From an uncultured Oscillospiraceae bacterium (GTDB taxonomy: Bacteria; Bacillota; Clostridia; Oscillospirales; Oscillospiraceae): a stretch of DNA of 64,000 bases. Within the stretch, counting starts at the first letter, position 1; each line of letters opens with the position of its first letter. The position numbers were made by a program, and so were the translations under genes. Of this stretch, positions 15,682-24,297 are shown in pieces. The notes beneath the pieces are model-generated. The model ran no database searches. It was not told where the DNA came from and was given only the letters and a program-made list of their open reading frames with translations. The stretch covers positions 1 through 64,000 of the forward strand of contig CAKSWA010000002.1 in the NCBI GenBank assembly GCA_934511165.1. Direction: 5' to 3'.

Positions 15682-16577
15682 AGCTTGCGGATATGCTGCG
15701 CGAGCAGGACGGCCTTACCGCGGCGCGCGACGGCGCAACGTTCTGCGGCACGCGCGGGGAATATACGTTCCTGCTGCTGACGGAGAAAAAGGAACTGATC
15801 GTCTCCGTTCTCCGCGGCGGCGAAAACCCGGACAGAGAGGGCTTTCAGGACTTTATCAAGGCGCGGCCGGAGCTGACCGGCTGCAAAACGGCGGGGACGC
15901 GCGTCATGTTTTCGCTCCGCAGCGGCGCCACGGCGAAATCCTTTGCGGAGAAAATCCACGCTCTGTTGCCGGAGCTTCTCTCGTACCTGCATAATAACGG
16001 ATACGAAAACTGCTGTGAAATTTCCCGTGCTGTTGGCGCTACGGTCGGCTGCATGACGAGCGGCGTGCCGCAGCTTCTCGCGCCGGATCTCTTTGCCGAG
16101 GTCAGCCGCAAGGCCGAGCAGAACGAGCGCGTCCGCGCGGAGATGCCCGAAAACATCGGCCGCGGCATTCTCGGCGCGGTCATCGGCGGTGTGATCGGCG
16201 CGGCGGTGATCGTGCTCATCGGCCAGCTCGGCTATGTGGCGGCACTCTCCGGTATGGTGCTCGGTTACTGCACCATCGGCGGCTACCGCCGCGGTGCGGG
16301 CAAGCTCTCCGCCGTGGGCATTGCGGTGAGCATCGTTGTGATGCTGCTCGCGGTCTATCTCGGCAACCGCGTGGATATCGCAATCTCGGCGGTGCAGGAA
16401 CTCGATCTCACGTTCGGCCAGACGTTCGCGTGGATGCACGAGCTGGTGGACACCGATGCCTATATGGGCAACCTTGTGATGCTGTATCTCTTCTCGGCGC
16501 TCGGCGCCGTCCCGGCGGCGCTCAACGCGCACAAAGTCGCCAAGGAGCAGGGACGCGCCTACCGCATCGGCGAATAA
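15678..16577 (+). CDS. Membrane protein of unknown function, coupled to hslO
   Basis: A 299-residue protein. The first 155 residues are soluble and contain scattered cysteines (CGTRG, GCKTAG, ENCCEIS, GCMTSG). The rest holds about four transmembrane helices (near 160-183, 186-205, 214-233 and 266-285). No known family motif is visible. Overlap with hslO by 4 nt implies co-expression, so a stress-linked role is a guess only. Confidence 0.75.
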   Translation: MKLADMLREQDGLTAARDGATFCGTRGEYTFLLLTEKKELIVSVLRGGENPDREGFQDFIKARPELTGCKTAGTRVMFSLRSGATAKSFAEKIHALLPELLSYLHNNGYENCCEISRAVGATVGCMTSGVPQLLAPDLFAEVSRKAEQNERVRAEMPENIGRGILGAVIGGVIGAAVIVLIGQLGYVAALSGMVLGYCTIGGYRRGAGKLSAVGIAVSIVVMLLAVYLGNRVDIAISAVQELDLTFGQTFAWMHELVDTDAYMGNLVMLYLFSALGAVPAALNAHKVAKEQGRAYRIGE

Positions 16578-16596
16578 GCCGTTATCCATAATAACA

Positions 16597-16640
16597 GAAA
16601 GCCTCCGGTTTTCGGATGATCCGAAAACCGGAGGCTTTTG
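16597..16640 (+). terminator. Terminator after the hslO operon
   Basis: Perfect 18-bp stem (AAAGCCTCCGGTTTTCGG with its complement) with a 4-nt loop and TTTTG; the stem can also end transcription from the opposite strand. Confidence 0.9.
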
Positions 16641-16649
16641 CATCTGCGT

Positions 16650-18194
16650 TCAGGCACCCTGCCCGCCCGGCTGGCCGCCGCCGGAGAAACCGGCGGGCGG
16701 CGTGCCGTCGAAGCCAGACGGTGGGGTTCCGTCCGGGCGCTCGCCGCTGAAATCACCGTTTGGACGGCCTCCGCCCATACCGCCGGGCATCCCGCCGCCG
16801 AAACCGCCGAAGCCGCCTTCGGAGTAAGTGCAGCCTTCCAGCGTAACGCTCCGGCTCTCGCCGCCGCACTCGACGGTGTACGTGCCGCCGCTTTCCATGC
16901 CCGGCGCGCTGATAACAACGGAGGTGTACGATTTCTCCGGCGTGAAGGAGGCGAGAACTGTGCCGTCCGCGTCTTTGACAGTCACGGCGCTCCCGGCGCT
17001 CTGCGCACCGGAGAGCATGAGCAGCATCACGCCCTGCGCATCGGACGAGAGGCTCTGCGCCATGCCGGAGGAGCCCGCGGCGATGAGTATACCGCCGGTG
17101 ATCGTGCCGGTGCCGGCGTAGTCGAGCGCGCCGTCGCCGTCGCTCGTCGGGCCGCTCACATAGACTTCGCCCCCGGTAATTGTGAGATCACCGTTGGAGT
17201 CGATGCCGTCGCCCGAGGCGTTCACGGTGAGCTTTCCGCCGGAGATGAGGATATACGTGCCCTCCTGCACTTCGTCCATGCCGCCGCCGAAGCCGCCCCA
17301 GCCGGAGGTACCGGAGCTTGCGTTCGAATCGGAGGCGTTCAGGCCGTCGTCGCTCGCTGCGATCGCAATATCGCCACCGGAAATCTCGATGGTCTTGGCC
17401 TCCAGCCCTTCAAAGGACTTCGTGATGTTGATCGTGCCGTGGGAGATTGTGAGCGCTTCGTCGCAGTGGATGCCGTGCTTGCCGCTCGCAATGGTGATGA
17501 CCCCGCCGGTGATCTCCACGAGATCGTTTGCCGCCATGCCCTTCTTCGCCGCCGTGACGGTGATCGTGCCGCTTTTTATTTTCAGCTCATCCTTGGAGAC
17601 AATGCCGTGGCCGGTCTCGGAGGAGACGGTGAGTGCACCGCTTCCCTTGATCGTGAGATCGTCCTTCGAGAAAATCGCGGCGTCCACGGTGTTGTCGTCG
17701 GTCTGAATGTATTCGCCCGTGGAGGCAAGTGCGTTTTCACTGCCGGAAACGAGCGAGAGAATGACCTTTTTCGCCTTGACCACGTAAAGGGCGGCGCTGT
17801 TTTCCCGGGTAACGGAAACGCCGTCAAGCGCAAGGACGACCTTCTCTTCCGGTGCGTTTACAACGATCTGTCCGTTTGTGAGCGAGCCGGTCAGGCGATA
17901 ATTGCCTCCGGCGGTGATCGTGACCGTGTCGCCGGAAACGGTGACGCCCGGGCCGTCGGCGCGGGAAGCACCGTCTGAGAGCGTGATTGTGACGGTTGTT
18001 TCCACGTCCTCTTCGGCCGCCGTCTCGGCGGCAAGGAGATCTTCTTCGGTCGGCGCCGCGGCAGTTTCCGCGATGACAGCAGCGGAATTGCTACTGCCGG
18101 ATGTACCGCTGTCGTTTGCCGCCGCGGCGCTGCCGCACCCGACGAGTGACAGGCAGAGCGCGAAGGCGAGGATCATAGAAAGAATCTTTTTCAT
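16650..18194 (-). CDS. Cthe_2159-like (DUF4353) beta-helix lipoprotein
   Basis: A 514-residue surface lipoprotein. Signal peptide MKKILSMILAFALCLSLVGC with lipobox LVGC. Residues about 75-440 consist of repeated short beta-strand coils (TITAGGNYRLTG, KSGTITVTAAKKGM, ISHGTINITKS), as in the right-handed beta-helix of Cthe_2159, which binds polygalacturonate in Clostridium thermocellum. The C-terminus (about 470-514) is a Gly/Pro-rich tail. Start at 18194 has AAGGAG 7-8 nt upstream. It is the last gene of a three-gene operon with DUF4956 and VTC-domain genes. Ligand unknown here. Confidence 0.85.
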   Translation of the reverse strand: MKKILSMILAFALCLSLVGCGSAAAANDSGTSGSSNSAAVIAETAAAPTEEDLLAAETAAEEDVETTVTITLSDGASRADGPGVTVSGDTVTITAGGNYRLTGSLTNGQIVVNAPEEKVVLALDGVSVTRENSAALYVVKAKKVILSLVSGSENALASTGEYIQTDDNTVDAAIFSKDDLTIKGSGALTVSSETGHGIVSKDELKIKSGTITVTAAKKGMAANDLVEITGGVITIASGKHGIHCDEALTISHGTINITKSFEGLEAKTIEISGGDIAIAASDDGLNASDSNASSGTSGWGGFGGGMDEVQEGTYILISGGKLTVNASGDGIDSNGDLTITGGEVYVSGPTSDGDGALDYAGTGTITGGILIAAGSSGMAQSLSSDAQGVMLLMLSGAQSAGSAVTVKDADGTVLASFTPEKSYTSVVISAPGMESGGTYTVECGGESRSVTLEGCTYSEGGFGGFGGGMPGGMGGGRPNGDFSGERPDGTPPSGFDGTPPAGFSGGGQPGGQGA

Positions 18195-18210
18195 AGCGTT
18201 TCTCCTTTCC

Positions 18211-18897
18211 TCACAGCTCGCAGCCTTCGGCGGCGTGCTGTGTGAGACTGATCTCCAGATTCCCGTTCCGGCAGCGGAGCGCGTCAATAAACGCCTTCTC
18301 CTCTCCGGCGCGGCGGAGCATGATATCATAGGTGAGCCGGTTGAGACTGCCGAGGCTTGTCGTTTTCACGCGCACAAGGCGGTGGGTCGCGGTGTAGGTT
18401 TCGAAAATGTCGTCAAACGCCCCGGCGTATTCGAGCGATTCCGGCACTGTGATGTGCAGCGTCCGGTGCCTGTCGCCGTTTTTCTCTTCGCCGAAGTGTG
18501 AGCGGGAGAGCAGCGCGTAGAGAAGGCAGACGAGGATCGTGAACACCGCCGCCACGGCGGCGCATCCCATACCGCAGGCGAGACCCGCTGCCATCGCGAG
18601 AAACACCGCGAGAATTTCCCGCGCTGTGCCGGGCGCGGAGCGGAAGCGCACAAGCGAGAACGTACCCGCCACCGCGACGCCTGCGCCGATGCTGCCGCTG
18701 ACCATCAGTATCACAACGCACACGATGCCCGGCAGCAGTGCGAGCGTGACGGCAAAGCTCTTTGTGCAGTCGCCGCAGCGTGAGTAGACAAGCGCAATGA
18801 TAAGTCCCAGCGCGATCGCCGCGGCGAAAAGCAGGAAAAACTGCCCGGCGGTAAGCGTGCCGGAGGAGAGAATGCTTGCAAAAATCGAAGTAGTCAT
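18211..18897 (-). CDS. DUF4956 membrane protein
   Basis: A 228-residue protein. Four predicted transmembrane helices (about residues 18-38, 45-68, 70-86 and 100-130) come first, followed by a soluble domain of about 100 residues (from NGDRHRTLHITVPESLEYAG). The central SLVRFRSAPGTAREI is typical of DUF4956. These genes co-occur with VTC polymerase-like and CotH or Cthe_2159 genes. The stop of the VTC gene overlaps this start by 4 nt, so they are co-translated. Confidence 0.88.
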   Translation of the reverse strand: MTTSIFASILSSGTLTAGQFFLLFAAAIALGLIIALVYSRCGDCTKSFAVTLALLPGIVCVVILMVSGSIGAGVAVAGTFSLVRFRSAPGTAREILAVFLAMAAGLACGMGCAAVAAVFTILVCLLYALLSRSHFGEEKNGDRHRTLHITVPESLEYAGAFDDIFETYTATHRLVRVKTTSLGSLNRLTYDIMLRRAGEEKAFIDALRCRNGNLEISLTQHAAEGCEL

Positions 18898-19613
18898 GCC
18901 GTTTTACCTCCGAAAGTCTCTCGCGTATCGGCGAGAATGGTTTTGTAGGCTTCGCCGTATTTGGAAAATGTGCGCTGGTAAATGCCGAGTGCGTCGAGCT
19001 CCGCTACAAGCCAGAGCGGGAGCGCCGCCGTGGCCTTGATCTCCATGAGCGATTCGCCCTCCGGCAGGATGCGCCGTCCGGCAGCAGGCAGCGTGAGCAA
19101 AACGTCCTCGCGCCGGAAGCGGATGCTTCGATCGAACGTGATGCGAAGATCGCGGTCCTCGCGCGAGAACCACGCGCTGCGCTCGTAGGAGAGATGCACC
19201 GCCGGACGAAGGGGGGCGTAGATGCTGGTAAAATACTCGATCTCCCGCCCGATCTGTCCATGCTCGCCGAGCGGGGCGCGCCCGGCGATAAACTCTCCGG
19301 CGGCGTCCTCCGGCAGCGTGATGCGCCGCTTGTAGACAATGCCCTTGTATTTCTTTTTGAGTTCGAGAAACACCTCGCCGCCCGGCTCGGCCACGCCGTA
19401 GCTGCGCAGCCGCAGCTTTTCCTTGTATGCCGGCTTTTCGAGCGAGGCACGGATGAGCCGGTAGTCGGGCGTATCATAATATATATTGCAGATGGTGCTC
19501 TCGCCATGCTCGTCCGGGACCATTCGCGTGCCGAACGCGGCTTCAAGCGCGGCGCGCTGTGCGTCTGTAATGCGGTATTTGAGCTCCCGCCGTTCAAACG
19601 TAAATCCGCTCAT
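18894..19613 (-). CDS. VTC-domain protein (polyphosphate polymerase-like)
   Basis: A 239-residue protein of the VTC/CYTH tunnel fold. Hallmarks: RRELKYRI at the N-terminus (first basic strand), LRLRSYG near residue 68, VFLELKKKYKGIVYKRR near 82-98, EIEYF, and EIKATAALPLWL near 190. In eukaryotes this domain makes polyphosphate from ATP; bacterial homologues with DUF4956 neighbours are less well characterised and may handle other phosphorylated polymers. First gene of the operon; a strong hairpin and repeat copy 3 lie upstream. Confidence 0.88.
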   Translation of the reverse strand: MSGFTFERRELKYRITDAQRAALEAAFGTRMVPDEHGESTICNIYYDTPDYRLIRASLEKPAYKEKLRLRSYGVAEPGGEVFLELKKKYKGIVYKRRITLPEDAAGEFIAGRAPLGEHGQIGREIEYFTSIYAPLRPAVHLSYERSAWFSREDRDLRITFDRSIRFRREDVLLTLPAAGRRILPEGESLMEIKATAALPLWLVAELDALGIYQRTFSKYGEAYKTILADTRETFGGKTA

Positions 19614-19683
19614 GATATCGGCCTCCTTTGTTTTGATGAGGCTACTATACGGAGGTTCCCTGAAATCTGCCTGAAAAAGAAAT

Positions 19684-19712
19684 CCGCCCCGAAGAAAAAT
19701 CTTCGGGGCGGC
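19684..19712. terminator. GC-rich hairpin between the VTC operon and PBP1A gene
   Basis: CCGCCCCGAAGA / TCTTCGGGGCGG with an AAAA loop. It lies upstream of the VTC promoter side and downstream of the PBP gene, so it probably ends the minus-strand PBP transcript after repeat copy 3, although its T run is short. Confidence 0.5.
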
Positions 19713-19730
19713 TGAGCTTATGAAAGAGGT

Positions 19731-19862
19731 GAAAACCCTTCCGTCTTGGCGCGGAGCGCCGATCCACCTCCCCTGTTAGGGGAGGCAAGTGGATTCACGG
19801 AAAACTGACTTGGCTCCCTTTTTGAGGGAGCTGGCAGCGGCAAAGCCGCTGACTGAGGGAGT
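19731..19862. repeat. Dispersed cloverleaf repeat, copy 3
   Basis: Outer arms CCCTTCCGTC and GACTGAGGGA; hairpins CCTCCCCTGTTAGGGGAGG, GGCTCCCTTTTTGAGGGAGC and a third with CAGCGGCAAAGCCGCTG. It runs right up to the stop codon of the PBP gene. Confidence 0.85.
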
Positions 19863-22334
19863 TTATTCCTCCGTTCCGGCTTCCGGTTCCTGCGGCATGA
19901 CCGGGACCTGCACCGGCTGCGGCGTCGGTTCCGGTGTCGGTGCGGCCGTCGGTGCGGCCGTCGGTTCCATCGTGGGTACGGCGGTCGGCTCCGGCGTGGG
20001 CGCGGGCGTTGCGGTCGGCACGGGCGTTGGCTCCGGCGTCGTTTCGAGATCACCGAAAATGCCGGTGTCATATCCGCGGTTCGTCGGGTCGTTGAACTGG
20101 ATCACGGGCAGCGGCTCGTTGATCTGCGCCATGATCCGCCGCCAGATCTGCGCGGCGGGGTTGCCGGCATAGTACATGGGGGCGGGGCTGTCGTAGCCGG
20201 TCCAGACGGCGGTTACATAGTACGGCGAGAAGCCGCAGAACCAGCGGTCGTAGTCATCGGAGGTCGTGCCGGTCTTGCCGGCGACGGGCATTTTCCCGTA
20301 GCCGAGATAGACCTCGTAGCCCGTGCCGTACCATGCGGCGGCTTCGAGCATTTCGGTCATGCACCGGGCGGTGTCTACGCTGAACACATGGCTCGTGCGC
20401 ATCCCGTTTTCGAGAACGGTGTTGCCGTTCGCGTCGGTGATGAGCGAATACGATCTCGCGTAGGTCATCTCGCCGTCGTTCGGGAAGGAGGTATAGGCCT
20501 GCGCCATTTCGCGCACCGTTACGCCGTAGGTGAACTGGCCGAGAGCGAGCGGGGCGTAGTCGCGGTCGGCCTCGACGAGCTGGAAGCCCATGCGCTCGGT
20601 GAGGTATTCAAACGAAACGCTCGGCGTGAGCTTATCGATGATCTGCGCTGCAACGGTGTTCTTTGAGCGCACCAGCGCGTCCCAGATCGTGATGATGCCG
20701 TCGTAGGAGCTGCCGGAGTTGCGCGGGTACCAGTACGTGCCGCGCAGCTGGATATCGGGGCTGTCGTCCACGAGCGTGGATTCGGTGATGAGGCCGAGAT
20801 CCATCGCCGGGCCGTAGGACGCGAGCGGCTTTGCCGAGGAGCCGGAGGGACGGTGCGCGTCGATGGCGTAGTTAAAGCCAAAGTTGCGGTCCTTTTCGCC
20901 GATCGCGCCGCCGATGGCCTTGATCTCGCCCGTGAACGGGTCAATAACCATGCAGGCGGACTGCAGCGGCTGGCTGCTGTAGTAATAGGGCTGCGGCATG
21001 CTGTCCGGGTCGGTATAAATGTCGTCCACGACCTGCTGCACGAAGGGATCGACGCAGGCGTAAATCTGATAACCGCCATGGTAGAGCAGCTGGCGCGCCG
21101 CGGCCTCGGAAAGGCCGAGCCGCGTCTGAAGATCGCTCAGCACATCGTTGATGACCATTTCCACATAATAGGAATAGATTTCCTGCTGGTAGACCTCGTT
21201 CTCGCCGCGGATGAAGTGCAGCTCGTCGTTATCGACCTCCGCGACGGCGGCGACGTATTCCTCGTGGGAGATGTAGTCCTGGTCGTACATCTCGTAGAGA
21301 ATGGTCTTGGTGCGCTTCTTGTTGTTCTCCACGCTGGCAAAGGGACTGTAGCGCGAGGGGTTGTTCGTGATGCCGATGATGCTCGCGCATTGCGCCAGCG
21401 TGAGATCCTGCACGTCTTTGCCGAAGTAGGTCTGCGCCGCCATCTGCACGCCGCTTGCGCCCTCGCCGAAGTAGACGACGTTGAGATACCACTCCATGAT
21501 CTCTTCCTTGGTGTATTCCTTTTCGAGATCGAGAGCGCGGAAAATCTCCACGAGCTTTCGCTGCACGGTAACGTCGTCCTCGGTGGTGACGTTTTTAATG
21601 AGCTGCTGCGTGATCGTCGAGCCGCCGAAGTCGTTTTTCATGCCGAGGAACATGTTGACAAACGCACCCGCCGTGCGGTACCAGTCCACGCCTTTGTGGT
21701 CGTAGAAGCGCTTGTCCTCGATAGCGACCGCCGCCTTTTCCAGATACGGCGGCAGCTCTTCGTATTCGACCCAGATGCGGTTTTCGTCCGTCGCCAGCAC
21801 CGCGAGCTCTACGGTCTGGCCGTCGTTGTCGTAAGCCCAGATCGTGCTCGAGAGCGAAATGGCGTAGTCTTCGAGCGTGATGTTGAGATCGGTTGTGAGG
21901 TTATTCTTTACATAGTAGGCGAAAATGCACGCGAACAGCAGCCCGCCGAGCAGCAGCACGAGCAGCACGGAAAGAACGATGCGGACAATGAACCGCACCA
22001 TATCTCCCACGGTGGAGACGGCGGCGTCGCCGACGGCAAGCGCGGTGCGCGCCCGCCGCGAGAGAATGGGAGAGCGCTTTTCGCGCGGCGCTTTTTTCGC
22101 CGCCTTCTTCGCGTCCGGCTTCTTTTCGGCGGCCGCGGCACTCCCGCCTTCTTCCGGCGCGCTCTTGCCGTCCGCCGCGGACGCATCGTTTTCCGGCGCG
22201 GCCTTTTCCTCCGGCGCGGGCAGCGGAACCGTGTCGTCCGATACGGTCGGCACCGGCATGGTATCGCCGGACAGCGGCGGTACCGGCGCGGTATCGTCGT
22301 TCGGTATATCGTTGTAGGGGCGTTTCTGATCCAT
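19863..22334 (-). CDS. Class A penicillin-binding protein (PBP1A type)
   Basis: An 823-residue bifunctional peptidoglycan synthase. Residues 1-100 are a cytosolic Pro/Ala/Glu/Lys-rich tail, 108-140 a membrane helix. The GT51 transglycosylase (about 165-345) contains the catalytic region AVAIEDKRFYDHKG and GGSTITQQLIKN. The transpeptidase (about 430-720) has SSAK (in PSGSSAKPLAS), SKN and KTGTT. A C-terminal tail of about 50 residues is built of Thr-Pro-Glu-Pro type repeats, an extracellular wall linker. Own transcription unit with a TATAAT box near 22380 on the minus strand; repeat copy 3 abuts its stop. Confidence 0.95.
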   Translation of the reverse strand: MDQKRPYNDIPNDDTAPVPPLSGDTMPVPTVSDDTVPLPAPEEKAAPENDASAADGKSAPEEGGSAAAAEKKPDAKKAAKKAPREKRSPILSRRARTALAVGDAAVSTVGDMVRFIVRIVLSVLLVLLLGGLLFACIFAYYVKNNLTTDLNITLEDYAISLSSTIWAYDNDGQTVELAVLATDENRIWVEYEELPPYLEKAAVAIEDKRFYDHKGVDWYRTAGAFVNMFLGMKNDFGGSTITQQLIKNVTTEDDVTVQRKLVEIFRALDLEKEYTKEEIMEWYLNVVYFGEGASGVQMAAQTYFGKDVQDLTLAQCASIIGITNNPSRYSPFASVENNKKRTKTILYEMYDQDYISHEEYVAAVAEVDNDELHFIRGENEVYQQEIYSYYVEMVINDVLSDLQTRLGLSEAAARQLLYHGGYQIYACVDPFVQQVVDDIYTDPDSMPQPYYYSSQPLQSACMVIDPFTGEIKAIGGAIGEKDRNFGFNYAIDAHRPSGSSAKPLASYGPAMDLGLITESTLVDDSPDIQLRGTYWYPRNSGSSYDGIITIWDALVRSKNTVAAQIIDKLTPSVSFEYLTERMGFQLVEADRDYAPLALGQFTYGVTVREMAQAYTSFPNDGEMTYARSYSLITDANGNTVLENGMRTSHVFSVDTARCMTEMLEAAAWYGTGYEVYLGYGKMPVAGKTGTTSDDYDRWFCGFSPYYVTAVWTGYDSPAPMYYAGNPAAQIWRRIMAQINEPLPVIQFNDPTNRGYDTGIFGDLETTPEPTPVPTATPAPTPEPTAVPTMEPTAAPTAAPTPEPTPQPVQVPVMPQEPEAGTEE

Positions 22335-22522
22335 AATTGCCTCCGGAATGGTCGAGCGTATGCGTATAATAATAAATCATTATACCATACTTTTGAGAAA
22401 TATTGTATCCGAAATGGAAATTTTTTAAAGCCGGTATGATTCTATGACGGAAAAAACGGGTAATTCGTTCATTTCCGGGTATACTGCGCAGAGACGAAAC
22501 CGGGAAAACGGGGGAAAAGAAC

Positions 22523-22804
22523 ATGAAAGCAGGTCATATCGGCGCGGTATCGCTCGCGCTGTGCGCCGCCGCGGGCGTATCGATGCTCACTCTTTCCGGC
22601 GGCAAGAAGGCGGAATACTGCTCGCTTGCCGAGTACCATGGGCGCGTGGCAATTTTCGCGCCGGACGAGCGGACGCTGCCGCGGCAGATCACGGCCATCG
22701 CGGTGCACACGCTGCCGAGCGCCGACCGTGAAGCGCTCTCCGGCGGCATCGCCGTATACAGCCGCGAGGAGCTGTACGCGCGGCTCGAAGATTTTGGGTC
22801 CTGA
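22523..22804 (+). CDS. Small exported protein with BofC-like C-terminal domain
   Basis: A 93-residue protein with an N-terminal membrane or signal helix (residues 5-25). The rest (YCSLAEYHGRVAIFAPDE, then TLPSADREALSGGI, then EELYARLEDFGS) resembles the domain found at the C-terminus of BofC and in short clostridial relatives, in which a strand-rich YxGxxAVF motif is followed by a terminal helix. GGGGGA lies about 8 nt upstream. Role unknown; BofC itself acts in sporulation signalling, which cannot be assumed here. Confidence 0.65.
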   Translation: MKAGHIGAVSLALCAAAGVSMLTLSGGKKAEYCSLAEYHGRVAIFAPDERTLPRQITAIAVHTLPSADREALSGGIAVYSREELYARLEDFGS

Positions 22805-22823
22805 AGCATTCGAGCGGATATAC

Positions 22824-22851
22824 TTGATTTTTACCGCATTCATGGTATAAT
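22824..22851 (+). promoter_or_regulatory. Promoter of the DUF1292 gene
   Basis: TTGATT (22824-22829), 16-nt spacer, TATAAT (22846-22851). Confidence 0.75.
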
Positions 22852-22898
22852 CAAACTACCCGAAGGAAAAGCGGGATCCATACAAAAGAGGTGCTGAC

Positions 22899-23189
22899 AT
22901 GAACGAAGATTTCGGCGGCGATATCATTACCATCTCCGACGAGGACGGCAACGAGTTTGATCTCGAGCTGCTCGATACTATTGAATTTGAAGGCCAGACG
23001 TACTGCGTGTTCGTCCCGGCAGACATTGAAAACATGGACGTGAACGATCCCGATTACGGTCTCATCTTCCTGAAGAGCCGCGAGGAGAACGGCGAGGAGC
23101 TTTTCGACTCCGTGGACGACGATGACGAGCTGGATCGTGTGTACGAATATTACCAGCAGATCATGGAAGCGGAAGAAGAGAAGGAATAA
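22899..23189 (+). CDS. DUF1292 acidic protein
   Basis: A 96-residue, very acidic cytosolic protein. The signature is ITISDEDGNEFDLELLDTIEF (positions 8-28, shown in part) and YCVFVPAD, typical of the DUF1292/YrzB family of Firmicutes. The C-terminus is a charged helix (YEYYQQIMEAEEEKE). RBS AGAGGTGCTGAC precedes the ATG. Function unknown; the genes often lie near mreB/alaS-type housekeeping genes. Here a probable 6S RNA follows directly. Confidence 0.88.
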   Translation: MNEDFGGDIITISDEDGNEFDLELLDTIEFEGQTYCVFVPADIENMDVNDPDYGLIFLKSREENGEELFDSVDDDDELDRVYEYYQQIMEAEEEKE

Positions 23190-23195
23190 GATTTT

Positions 23196-23416
23196 CTTTC
23201 TGCGGTGCTCGTAGCCACACTTCACCGGGTCATTTTAAACCCACATTAGATATAAGGGACGCCTATCTCCGGCCGTGAATTGCAGGCCTCCCGGCTTTTT
23301 GCCGGACGTTGGAAGCGCGGAAGCGATCGGGCGGCGACCCACCTGCCGAGTCGTGCAGGTTCTAATCTGACCCCTACGGCATTGCGGATGGGGCGCACCT
23401 TCGGGTGCGCCCTTTT
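23196..23416 (+). ncRNA. ssrS: Probable 6S RNA
   Basis: About 220 nt that fold as a long rod. The 5' part CTGC-GG-TG-CTCG pairs with CGAG-TCG-TGCAG at about 23347-23358, and GGGTC with GACCC inside it. Both GGCGGCGACCCACCTG near the 3' side and the TGCGGTGCTCGTAGCC start match features I know from Firmicute 6S RNA. The transcript ends in hairpin GGGCGCACC-TTCG-GGTGCGCCC and TTTTT. 6S RNA mimics an open promoter and binds RNA polymerase. Identification is by eye; a covariance search would settle it. Confidence 0.68.
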
Positions 23417-23418
23417 TA
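23390..23418 (+). terminator. Terminator of the probable 6S RNA
   Basis: GGGGCGCACC-TTCG-GGTGCGCCC followed by TTTTTAT. A weaker second hairpin (AGCGCACC/GGGCGCGCT) with TTTCTTT follows near 23455-23482; the remaining bases to 23600 show only a possible -10 for azlC. Confidence 0.88.
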
Positions 23419-23607
23419 TATTGCGCCTGGGGGCGCAAACTCTGCGAGGCTTTTAGCGCACCTTTGGGCGCGCTTTCTTTGTTCTCCGACAATCTGCCGC
23501 AGCAAAGCGTGAAACGGCGGCGCGATTTCTCCCTTTTTGCCGTTGCGCGGCGGGGATCATTCGTCGTATCCTAATAGCATACCAAACGGGTAGGAAGGTG
23601 ATCTGCG

Positions 23608-24297
23608 ATGACATCTTTGCAGAAATGGGGAAAGTCCGTCCGCACGACGATCCCGGTCATGGCCGGGTATCTTGTTCTCGGCGCGGGTTTCGGCATACTG
23701 CTGCGCACGCGCGGCTACGGTCTCGGCTGGGCGCTCGCCATGAGCGCGTTCATCTATGCCGGGTCGATGCAGTATGTGGCCATCGACCTTCTGACCGGCG
23801 GCGCATCGCTCCTTACGACGGCGGTCACGACGCTTCTCGTAAACGCGCGCCACCTTTTTTACGGCATTTCCATGCTCGAGCGCTACCGCACCGCGGGGAA
23901 GTATGCGCCGTATCTCATTTTCTCGCTGACGGACGAGACATACTCGCTCGTCGCCGCGCGCGAGGAGCTCACCGGTGCGGAGTGCTTCCGCATCTCGCTG
24001 CTCGACCAGTTTTACTGGGTGCTCGGCACGGCACTCGGCTCGCTCGCGGGCGCGTATCTGGACTTTAACACGACCGGCATCGACTTTTCGCTCACGGCGC
24101 TCTTTCTCACGGTGTTCACCGAGCAATGGCTGGAGACGAAGGACCATGCCCCGGCGCTCATCGGCCTCGGCGTTTCGATCGCCTGCCGTCTCCTGTTCGG
24201 CGCGGACAATTTCCTGCTGCCGACGATGGGCGGCATGCTCTGCTGTCTTCTCGTGCTTGATGCACGCCGGACGAGGAAGGGAGGCGAGAGCGCATGA
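23608..24297 (+). CDS. azlC: AzlC-type branched-chain amino acid exporter, large subunit
   Basis: A 229-residue membrane protein with about six helices. Conserved positions include PVMAGYLVLGAGFGIL near residue 16 and AFIYAGSMQYVAIDLL near 46, then NARHLFYGISML near 76, all typical of AzlC. With AzlD it forms the two-component LIV-E exporter for branched-chain amino acids. AzlD overlaps its end by 4 nt. GTAGGAAGGTGAT precedes the ATG. Confidence 0.92.
   Translation: MTSLQKWGKSVRTTIPVMAGYLVLGAGFGILLRTRGYGLGWALAMSAFIYAGSMQYVAIDLLTGGASLLTTAVTTLLVNARHLFYGISMLERYRTAGKYAPYLIFSLTDETYSLVAAREELTGAECFRISLLDQFYWVLGTALGSLAGAYLDFNTTGIDFSLTALFLTVFTEQWLETKDHAPALIGLGVSIACRLLFGADNFLLPTMGGMLCCLLVLDARRTRKGGESA

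Noticed and set aside
19897..20045. Regular short repeats resembling an array
   Set aside because: Degenerate Pro-Thr-Glu codons of the PBP C-terminal tail, not a CRISPR; the same applies to the PIG-L linkers near 45300 and 46620.
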